Shown here: in pieces, positions 55,481 to 64,000 of the stretch
How positions within the stretch are numbered: the first letter of the stretch is position 1
Layout: each line of letters starts with the position of its first letter
DNA from: Aporrectodea caliginosa
Taxonomy: Eukaryota > Annelida > Clitellata > Crassiclitellata > Lumbricidae
Direction of reading: 5' to 3'
NCBI GenBank assembly: GCA_020284085.1
Contig: JACEVL010000341.1
Span: 431,676-495,675 of the forward strand
Length of the DNA stretch: 64,000 bases
Notes under the pieces: model-generated
What the model saw: only the letters and a program-made list of their open reading frames with translations
What the model was told of the DNA's origin: nothing
Databases searched by the model: none
Program-made: the position numbers and the translations under genes

Positions 55481-56740
55481 AACACTTTTTCGTACCCATT
55501 GGCAGCAAATTGTTGACGTCAGGAACTCATGGTAATGACGAGTTTTGATGACGATGCGGCTGATAATGATATACTTCTGCTGCTATATATGTACTAAAAA
55601 GGAGGATGAATAGGAGAATAGGAACCGGAAGATGAAGAGGAAGAAGACGAGCAGTCCGTTAAGCTAGCCTTGAGGTAGCCATGTGAATGAGGTGTTAGCG
55701 ACTTCATTTCTTAGCCTCGGCATATGAGGGCGCGATGGCCAGGTCTCCCCTCGCCGTGACCAAATTCGATGCTGTTAGGTTGTATGCATGGATGTATGTG
55801 TATGTGTGAATGTGTGTAATTCATGCATGCATGCATGCATGCATGAATTAGGACCATTTATATAGCGCAGTTTTTGTATCTCATCTGCGCTTTCTGTGCG
55901 CTAGCCTACATGACTATGATGCATGATAAATGTCATTTACATAGATCTAGACAAATACATCAGGTAGCAAAACAATGCTCAGCAAACAAGGACACGAGTT
56001 ACCAATGGCGGGTTCACGTACACACGTCATTAGTAATCATAATTATTATATATATAGTGTAAGTATACTTTATTACTTACATCTGTCGTAGTTTGTCATC
56101 CGTCATACATGTAATTTGATGTGAGAATAGTCCAAACTAATACGGCCGTTGTGTGCAAGAGCAAAGTTTTGACGTATTATAGGCCGATATAGGCCTACAT
56201 GTATATCAGTAAAACTTTTAGTAGGCTAAGCAACCGCATCGTTCCGTCGGCTATGGCATGAATTCCTCTATATAGTTCTGCCATTATTCATCTCATCTCT
56301 CAAGCCTGTATGCCATGCGTTTCCCAATGCCACCCAAGTCAGAACCACAGATTAAAATTGATAATTTCCACCACGTAGTTGTGATTTTATACAGTCAAGC
56401 GTAACACGTGTCTAATGCCGTTAATTGAATAGGAGATAACAGACTTTGAAATGTATCTAGCTTGGACTGCATCAACCTGTTCTAAGGAAACAAAACTGTT
56501 TATCAACGTCAGCGACCTCTCACCCTATTCTTCCCCGACTGGAGGGAAAACAGACCACACATAATGTGGAAAAGCATTCAGATTGTATACGTAGCCTATG
56601 TAACTGTAATTTGACATCTATTAATAAACTAGATGTTTTCCCGTCCTAGGACGGTTCAAAACAATTCGAAAATGTTAAGAGATGCGTGGTCACGGGATAT
56701 GTTGATTAAGTCTTCTCACTCTATCCTGCCTCTGCCTTAT
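55481..56740. other. No gene recognised; short repeats and a retroposon tail
   Basis: A (CATG)n tract at 55823-55845 and an inverted SINE/LINE tail (accatttatatagcgcag) at 55852-55870 are present. The remainder is unassigned. Confidence 0.4.
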
Positions 56741-57010
56741 TATATAGTCCCTCCATCCATTCACCCTGCCTATAACCCTCCCTTCCTCTCTCCGTCCGTC
56801 CGTCCCGTCCCTCTCTACCTACCTCCAACCATTCGCCCATCCCCTCCCTCCCTCCTTCCTTACCTCCAACCGTCCGTCCATCTCTCCTACAGCCCTCTAT
56901 CCATCCCTACCACCCTCCCTCCATCCCGTCTGCCTCCCAGGCAGGCAGGCAGGCAGATATCAAACCCTATAGTTGTTTTCGAGGCAGGTAGGCAGACAGG
57001 CAGGAAGGAA
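56741..57010. repeat. Pyrimidine-rich (CCTC/CCGT)n tract with a CAGG repeat
   Basis: Long C/T-rich stretch at 56750-56940, then (CAGG)n at 56938-56956 and 56990-57005. Confidence 0.75.
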
Positions 57011-57304
57011 ATGAAAGAGGCAGGGTGGCAGAAGTGGCCCCTGCCGTCCGTCTCAGCCGTCAGTCGCTCTCTCCGTCCACCCCCTGCCGTCGTCCTTTTG
57101 TCACGGCTAGCCAAGGGCTCGTAGAGGTATGCCGGTATGCTGGTGGGTAATCGGCTTCGCCGATGGATGCGAGGGAGGTAGTGAGGGATGCAGACACAGA
57201 ACTCTTCCTCTACAGGGGCAGGTCTCGCCCCGCTTCGCGGGGGGAGAGCGTCACAGGAATGTTAGCTTCGTTGCAGAGATTTCTCTTCGTTTATATTATT
57301 AATG
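57011..57304. other. No gene recognised
   Basis: GC-richer unassigned DNA. Confidence 0.4.
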
Positions 57305-57620
57305 CCAAGCATACGAAGGGTATACGGACAGACGGTATATGTGTATGTGTATATATGTGTTTATGTATATATTAATATGTGTATATGCGTATTACAGTGT
57401 ATATGCATTATGTGCATTATATATTTGTATATTTATATATGTGTATATATGTGGGAATATGTATATATGTGTATATGTATTATTTGTATAAGTATATATG
57501 TGGATATGTATAACATTTTATATATTTGTATTATATATATGTATATGTACATGTATATATGTGCTTATGTATTGGCCTATATGTGTATATGTAGCATATA
57601 TATAATTATGTGTACATGTA
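57305..57620. repeat. (TATG)n/(TATA)n variable simple repeat
   Basis: About 300 bases of gtatatatgtgtatatg variants immediately left of the mariner element, which inserted at a TA in it. Confidence 0.8.
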
Positions 57621-57622
57621 TA

Positions 57623-58521
57623 CTGTGTCCGGAAAAATGGGACCCCTTATGATAATTTGAAATTAAACTAGTAAATATTCATCGATTTTTTAAATTCCAA
57701 AACCATTTTAATCCTGACATAATTAGCTAACATTTTGTTAAAATATACAAGTTCATGTTATACAATAATGACGTCATAATGAAGTCATTTTTATCAAAAT
57801 TTAAGTGTTAAAGATGGCAAACAATTGGTGCATCGGCTCTTGGTTAAAACGCAAATCCATTTCACAGAACCAGATGCGAAACTAAATGGAGCTAATTACC
57901 TGGATGTTTGCTGTCGGAAAAATTATGGCCCGATATTCGGGAAATATTCGTATTATTACAAATTTCAAGATGGCGCTTCAGCTCACCAAGCTCTTGAAAC
58001 TGTTAACAAAGGAGACTCTGGATTTCAAACCTCCTAATCTTTGACCACCAAACAGGCCGGACTTGAATCCGGTTGATTACAAGATACGGAGACTAATGCA
58101 GGAGAAGGTTTACAGGACAAAAAGCAGAGACAGTGAAGGACCCTGTGAGCGAATCGTTAATGCCTGGGTGGAATTTGATCGGCTGGTTATTGGAGCTGCT
58201 TTGGCCAATGTCGCGCGCGACTTAAAGCTTTTGTTAAAGCCGAAGGCAGACACTTTCAACACACCTTGTAGTCTGATATTGTTCAAGTATAAAAATCAAA
58301 TTAAACTAAACTTCATAATTGATAAATGACATTTAAATTATGACGTCATTATTGGATGACAGGAAATTTTTTATTTTAAAGATTGTTAGCTAATTATGTC
58401 AGGATTAAGATTGCTTTGGAATTTTAAAAATCGATGAATATTTACTAGTTTATTTTCATCGATGAATATTTACTAGTTTATTTTCATGATACCAGAGGGG
58501 GTCCCTTTTTTCTGGACACAG
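57623..58521 (+). pseudogene. Mariner/Tc-type element with deleted transposase
   Basis: Long inverted ends: ctgtgtccggaaaaatggga at 57623 and tttctggacacag ending 58521, both beside TA, with extended similarity (aaactagtaaatattcatcg and its inverse). The plus strand gives KLNGANYLDVCCRKNYGPIF, then YYYKFQDGASAHQALETVNK with the second catalytic Asp, and after a frame change LNPVDYKIRRLMQEKVYRTK with the third Asp. The N-terminal domain and first Asp are missing. In family terms this is an IS630/mariner-like gene with a DLNPVDY motif. It is a non-autonomous internal-deletion copy. Confidence 0.82.
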
Positions 58522-58679
58522 TGTATTATGTGTAGATGTATATCATGATAGGTATAATTACATGCTTGTTGGCGTATGGTACTTAGATTTAGGACGTGTC
58601 AGTTAGCCTATATAGCAAGTCTTTGACGTTGCAAGATTCACTATTGTATTTTACGATGACAGTATCCCCAAAAATTCAC

Positions 58680-58820
58680 GTCGGTACGGGTAAAACCGGG
58701 TATACCCGTACCCGTGATGACCCTTACCCGTACCCGACCCGACCCGTGAAATGCGTACCCGACCCGTACCCGATCCGCGGGTACGGGTCGGGTACGGGTA
58801 AACCCGCGGGTACGGGTATA
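58680..58820. repeat. TACCCG-type repeats, palindromic member of the pair
   Basis: Contains both cgtacccgacccg and its inverse cgggtcgggtacgg, able to fold on itself. Compare 54050-54200. A (GGA)n tract follows at 58952-58982. Confidence 0.55.
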
Positions 58821-58999
58821 CCCTGACCCCTAATGGAAGCACATAGAACGTCTTGAAATATGGTCTCCATACAGCTGTCCTCCAGAGTGCCAAGATGAGT
58901 TGTTATATTTTCTCTAGAAAAAGTTAGCAACACTATAAATTTCCTCCCTGAGGAGGAGGAGGAGGAGGAGGAGGAGGAGGAGAAGAAGGAGAATTTATT

Positions 59000-60940
59000 C
59001 CCTTTTAACGCAGACAACATCTGATCCTTACCATAGCTTCACTCCTTTGATCCTGTAATTCTTGCCGACATTGCTGACCTACTAATGACATGTACCTCCA
59101 AACATGGCTTAACAATTCTCGACCCTCATACCTTTTCCGATATCCTAGCTTTCTTAATTGGCCTTTCTCTTTCTACTCGCCTATTTCCCCTCTTTCAGCA
59201 GCGGCTGTTATTCTTCCTCGTTATAAACAGAATGGCATCGATCCTATTCTCTGTCTTATCTATGGGCCTTTACCTGATGGTTCTTTCCTGTCAAAGATGA
59301 TAAAGAGAAAGTAATTGCAATTGTCATTATAATCTGACATTTATAAAGGGCCACTTCAAGAAAAAAACTCATCAGTGGTTGATACTCCCGATCCGAAAAA
59401 ATGAAATCACTGTCAAATAATAAAGACTTTGTGGAAGGGACAAACTGAGAGGCTCGAGCCGCAGATCTCGAGAAAGGCGATTCCAGCTGGAGGGCCCAAC
59501 ATGGGCAAAGCTTCTAGACTGAGCAGTAGGATTACGCATACAAGGGACTGTCAGGATTTAATGGGCAGCCCACCGAAGGTGCCACAACCCGGGGCCGAGG
59601 CGACCGACATGCAGAATTCTTTAAGGTATTATGGAGCACAGCCAACAAAATAATTGCGCGTAAGGACCAGGATCTTAAAATGAACATGCTGCTGGATGGG
59701 GAACTAGCACAAAGTATCTAGAATAAAGCCAAGCGCAAAGTATTTAGCATAAAGCAAGCGATGTAGCCAAACCCGGGGACACCCCAAAATGAAGGGCAGC
59801 GTTATTGAAAACTGATTGAAGCTTCGGAATATTAGTTAGTGGAAGTCCAGCAGAGATAACGTTACCAAACGTTACTGGTGGCAAATACGGGCGTGAAGTA
59901 ATTTAATTCAAATAGTGACGGCATGAAATGAGGAGTGGCGGATGGTGCGGAGATAAACGGAGGTAGTAAAAGCATGATCAGCAGACACTGTTAACCTGAT
60001 CAGTCGAGGCGAAATTCTTTTCTAGGACAACTCCAAGATCACGGACTGTGGAAGACAAATGAATGTGCGGAGAAATGAATGTGCGAAAACCTCTGGCGTA
60101 AAGATAAGCTATCTGTCTCAGCAGAGCGCGACTCCAAGCCAAGTGTACGCCGTCTTATAACAGTTTAATCGGAGGCGGTTGGGGACATCCAGAGACTACG
60201 AAGGAGCTGCATCTGCCGGGCCGCATGCAAAGGCCTTGGTGTCGTCTGCACACTGATAGACAGCAAACCCCATAGGAAGGAGAATTCGTCCCATCCGGCA
60301 GTGTAACCATGACTATAACCACGCTTTTATTGAAACTAGTAGAACAAACGGTTTGACAAGAGCGATGATAAACAATGATGATGTTGGTTCAAAGGGAGAG
60401 TCCTAAGAGGGCCTAGATCCCGCTGGCAAGGGTCACCCTAAAGCAAAGTAATGCTAATAATAAGGTGGTCGGGAAATTTCTGTAAGTCTCTGTTTAAAAA
60501 GACAGGGAACAAAGGTTGAGTTATCAAAGAACAAATCTTAACTAGTTAACTAACGTGCCCACGGAATAAACGTAGATAACCTGAGAGAACAGATAAATGA
60601 GTAGTGCACTTTTAAACGAAAGGAAACTATGGAAGTTTCTGAGTTGGAGCGGGAAACCATTCCATATTGCTGGGCCAGCGTTATTTAGAGAGAATTTTCG
60701 TGAGTTGGTGCGAGTGGAGATCCCTCTGAAGTTTTCAGCAGATCTTAGTCTACTTGGTATCAGTGGATTTCGGAGGGTGAGTGAAAATGACCATCCGAAG
60801 TATGTGGCTGCGCATGTGACCTATATTTAAACATAAATTCGCAGACTTGGATGATTTTAATCACTTGAGGTGGCGGAATTTTGAATTTATGGAAAATTTG
60901 AAGTGATAAGAACACGACCCTAAGATTATTCTAACAGCTT
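59000..60940. other. No gene recognised; retroposon 3-prime ends
   Basis: Inverted SINE/LINE tail at 59335-59360 (atttataaagggccacttca). The segment 60560-60830 resembles the noncoding 3-prime region that precedes LINE protein ends elsewhere in the window. No protein domain was seen. Confidence 0.35.
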
Positions 60941-60949
60941 TGTTTTGCA

Positions 60950-61770
60950 GAATGACAAGTAGTTTTAGTCTAGAGACGTAATTTGGAGCCCAGACCATAT
61001 TGAAATATGACAAGTATTATAGATGAACGAGTGAATTGTATAGATTCAACCGTAAGCGGATAGGTAGTATATATAAGCGTTACGTGATAATATACCGAAG
61101 TTTTTTGTGATCTTAGAAATAGAGATATATGAATATTCCATGTTAGGTGTTGATCCAAGTGAACTCCTAAAAACTTAACCGATATTGGACTACTTGGGGA
61201 ATAAGAAAGTTCTCAACTCGAATAACACCCTGCAATGAAGGAGTTTTCTTCCTATGTGAAAAGAAAAGAATGTAACTAGTTTTATTAAATTTTATGATAT
61301 CTTGTTACTTTTAAATCAATATGCAATTTTCTGCTATTCCTGGTTCGCTAGTTTGAACAAACCCTCACAAGTTTTGTGGGAGATAAATACATTACTCCGA
61401 ATTTGACTAATCTTAGTTTGCCTCTGGCACACAACAAGTTGTTGCCTATTTGCAAGATAGTTCTTAAAACAACATAGATTTATACCCGAATCCCATTATT
61501 CTCGAGTTTTTCAAATAATATACCGTGATCCAACGTGTCGAATGCCTAGGCAATGTCGAGAAAAATACCTATGGAAAATTCATTATTGTCAATTACAGTG
61601 GAGGTGCTGTCTTGTATCTTTAGAAGTGCCATTGATGTAGAGTGACCAGCTTGAAAATATTGTTGGGGTGGGGTAGAGTATTTTCATTCTAGTAACATAG
61701 TCGTATAATCTATTGTACATTAGTTTTTCAAGTATCTTAGACAAATACGACAGGATTAATATAGGTGTAC
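60950..61770 (-). pseudogene. CR1-like LINE reverse transcriptase relic
   Basis: The minus strand from 61770 reads LILSYLSKILEKLMYNRLYD, then YFQAGHSTSMALLKIQDSTS, GIFLDIA followed by a stop and AFDTLDHGILFEKLENNGIR. A later thumb block LDQHLTWNIHIS (61155-61120) follows. It is the same family as 38190-39815 and is heavily decayed. Confidence 0.65.
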
Positions 61771-63000
61771 TGATTGCATAGCAAAGTGGCCAAGACAGAA
61801 ACCAGAGGAAGGCCAAAGGGAACAGAGTACCAGACGGAGTGTGTGACCCCAAAGACAACAGAGAGGGAGCTGTCCGCGAGTAAGGACTTAAGCCAAAGAC
61901 GGACAACGTCGGAAATTTTAAAAGATTTCTCGGACGCTCCAAAAGAATATAGTGATCCAAAGTATCAGCAGCAGCGCCTACATCATAGAGGGCAATAAGC
62001 GTAAACTGTCTATAACCAAAGGCCAACAGACGTGTAACATCCAGATTTGGAGAATGGCATAAGAGAATTAGCATCAAAATAGTCAGCAAGTTGAAAATAT
62101 GCACATCTTTAAAGAACATTAGAACGGAAGGAGAGATTCCAGATAGGACTATAATTAGGTTTGTCATTGAAAACCGTGTTGGGAGGGTAGACTATTTTCA
62201 TTCTGGTCACATAGTCGTATAATAATCTATTGTACACAGTGTGATTTTCGTTAACGATAACGATAACGAAAATGTTCGTTAACGAAAATAAAATGACTTC
62301 GTTAACGATAACTATAACTATAACTAAAAATATCATTAACTATAACTATAACTATAACGAAAATAACACTAACGAAAATTCATCTTTATTTTCGTTAATA
62401 CAAAAATAAAAATAGGAAGTGCAATATGGACGATTCGACATAAATGAGAACAAAAATGCGAAATTTTTATTGTGAAATTTGTCAGTTACTTTGGAAACTC
62501 GTGTATTCATGAAGCTGACTGTACCCATGCTTCAAAGGTTTTCATAGCTCTGAGTAAATTGTGAAACAGCGTATTAATACGCACAATTTTGCTTATAGAC
62601 TTAATTATTGTAACTAAGTAGTAACTAAAATTAACTAAAATAAAAATCCATTAACTATAACTATAACTATAACTAAAAAATAATACTAACTATAACTATA
62701 ACTATAACTAAAATAAAAAATCATTAACTATAACTATAACTATAACTAAAATAAAATCTGTAAGGAAAATCACACTGATTGTACATAAGTTTTGAAGTGG
62801 GGAAACCACAATTCGCTTATGAGAAGCCGGAAGTGAACTCTGACCGAAAGAGCTGTTGCAAAGCAAATGCAAGAACGGATATAAATGATTGATAAAAATT
62901 AAAAATGGTGATAAAGGGTCCAGTTCACAGGATTTAGCTGGTGAATCCAACAGGAGTCGACGAATAACGCACAAAGGCAGAGTTTCCAACATGTAAGCCT
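61771..63000 (-). pseudogene. Second LINE type (L2-like), split by a hAT element
   Basis: Right part, 63000-62786: LLLDSPAKSCELDPLSPFLI and LPASHKRIVVSPLQN. Left part, 62160-61771: NYSPIWNLSFRSNVL, TLIALYDVGAAADTLDHYIL (RT first Asp region), SVVFGVTHSVWYSVPFGLPL. Together they are the N-terminal and central RT domain of an L2/jockey-like LINE. Between them are a hAT element (62237-62777) and about 55 bases duplicated from the neighbouring CR1-like LINE (61670-61735 against 62182-62236). Confidence 0.62.
62237..62777. mobile_element. 541-bp hAT element with perfect 8-bp duplication
   Basis: Ends cagtgtgattttcgttaacg and, inverted, aaaatcacactg. The flanks attgtaca at 62229-62236 and 62778-62785 are identical. 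Subterminal (TAACTA)n and (CGATAA)n repeats fill both ends. The ends resemble those of 51951-52825. Confidence 0.92.
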
Positions 63001-63004
63001 GGAT

Positions 63005-63240
63005 TCTATTGTATTAATAATAATAATAATAATATCTTTTCTTTAATCAAGCGCCTGACAAACGCACTGCGCTGTACATTTACATGTTATGCAATTTATA
63101 TCTTAACTACTAACAGAACAGACAGCCTGCAATACAACGGCGCTAATAGCAGCCTACAAAGCATATCCGCCCAACGGGGGCTCGAACTCGGTACCTCTCG
63201 GTCTACGTGCCAGATTTTATCCAATGCGCCACCGGGCCCC
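63005..63240 (-). mobile_element. tRNA-derived SINE with (ATT)n tail, copy 2
   Basis: Head at 63240 on the minus strand: gggggcccggtggcgcattg (A-box region) and accgagttcgagcccccgtt (B-box). The tail (TAA)n is at 63015-63032. It matches 27887-28111 along its length. Confidence 0.82.
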
Positions 63241-63394
63241 CGATGTATTTGATCATTTATAAAGCGCTTCTCACAGCATAAAGCTTTCAGAAGCGTTCTC
63301 TGTGCTAGGTTCTCCGAGAGAAAAGGAAGGTTCTAAGGTGAGGGAAAGAGGTAGAGAGATGCTACCCAGGGCCGATGAGAGGGGGTCAGGGGGT

Positions 63395-63640
63395 TACTGC
63401 CCCGGGGCCCGGTTCTATGGCAGGGGCCCTGAAATGTCTAAAACTTTGCTCAAACTGAAGAAACCTGTGGGTTTTGCGGGGCCCGGTTCTATGGCAAGGG
63501 CCCGGAAATGTCTACAACTTTGCTCAAAAGTCTCTAACCTGAAGACTGTTCTCTTTAGCCGGGGTTGAGTCGCTTCTGAGTAGATAATCTTGAAGGGGCG
63601 CTATATAAATCTCTGAAATGAATGAAATGAATAAAACCTG
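63395..63640. repeat. 74-bp tandem duplication and a SINE/LINE tail
   Basis: ggggcccggttctatggca at about 63404 and 63478, each followed by ctgaaatgtct/cggaaatgtct and actttgctcaaa. From 63570 a plus-oriented tail reads tcttgaaggggcgctatata followed by (ATGA)n. Nothing is recognised from 63641 to 63930, and a (TCTG)n tract closes the window at 63940-64000. Confidence 0.7.
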
Positions 63641-64000
63641 TGGGTTTTGGCCCAATGCAGTCTCTATATGACGGATGCTTGATGAATCATGATACACAGG
63701 GCCACAGACGTAATACTGTATGTATGGTGTCTGCATATAGGTCACCCGATGTGTCATAGTATTTAACCCACAGTAGAAGCGAACACAGTTGCACACGAAG
63801 ATACTTTCATTCGGATGAACAACAATATAAATAGGGCAAGAGATTCTCCCCTCAGATCTACAACAACCGCATACCATGCATTTACCTCGGCTTTACCATC
63901 ACTCATCTCCAGGGCTGAGGAATGCTGGAAATAATATCTGCCTTGTCTGGCTCTCTGTCTCTGTCTGTTTGTCTGTCTCTGTCTGTCTCTCGCTCTGCCT

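Noticed and set aside
54150..55516. Very long open frames (up to 452 codons) of poly-Leu/Tyr/Thr or poly-Ser/Val
   Set aside because: They come from a triplet-based simple repeat that is open on both strands. No start context, domain or non-repetitive sequence supports a gene.

Overview
This window looks like a stretch of an animal genome, probably a marine invertebrate. I cannot name the phylum from sequence alone. Most of the window is AT-rich, CpG-poor and packed with decayed transposons of many animal classes: hAT, piggyBac, MULE, Tc1/mariner, non-LTR retrotransposons, and tRNA-derived SINEs with microsatellite tails. Only one stretch resembles a host gene, a single exon of a Q-rich HMG-box protein at 8130-7468 on the minus strand with a splice donor. 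No rRNA or tRNA gene, CRISPR array or bacterial-style operon is visible.

The left edge (1-3951) is different. It is compact, intronless and visibly CpG-rich, and it holds a cluster of virus-type genes: a small conserved protein (GTPGLWELL), a basic Gly/Ala-rich minor-capsid-like protein, a double-jelly-roll-type capsid protein, a SAP/NUMOD1-like DNA-binding protein and, convergent to these, a fibre-like protein with a discoidin-like end. Several genes carry frameshifts, so this is an integrated, decaying copy of a Polinton- or adintovirus-like DNA virus. A perfect 12-bp-stem hairpin fills the gap between the convergent genes. A second, much older relic of a related virus lies on the minus strand between about 26.1 and 37.6 kb. 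It holds two small virus-type genes and a family-B DNA polymerase gene. Three transposons with 8-bp target duplications have been inserted into it (27303-29689, 31505-33119, 33398-37397); reading across them, the polymerase fragments line up in order.

The most puzzling part is 17.5-21.7 kb, minus strand. A large protein-coding relic (over 560 codons before its first frame loss) has motifs that faintly recall replication initiators. Upstream lie a 1.5-kb array of 29-bp repeats that is open in all minus frames, then a candidate start and three copies of a 43-44-bp direct repeat. I cannot assign it to a known family. It is the best candidate for an undescribed system.

From 40.46 to 50.95 kb there is deep nesting. 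A transposon with TAGGGTGG ends is split by an 8226-bp relative flanked by a perfect 8-bp duplication. That relative's transposase gene is in turn split by a foldback-like repeat plus a retrotransposon, and by a 1184-bp hAT MITE with a perfect 8-bp duplication. The rest (51-64 kb) holds two short hAT elements with perfect 8-bp duplications, a mariner relic, a 1.2-kb GTA-type simple repeat, two LINE relics and SINEs. Most calls come from reading translated frames by eye. Boundaries given as about are approximate.
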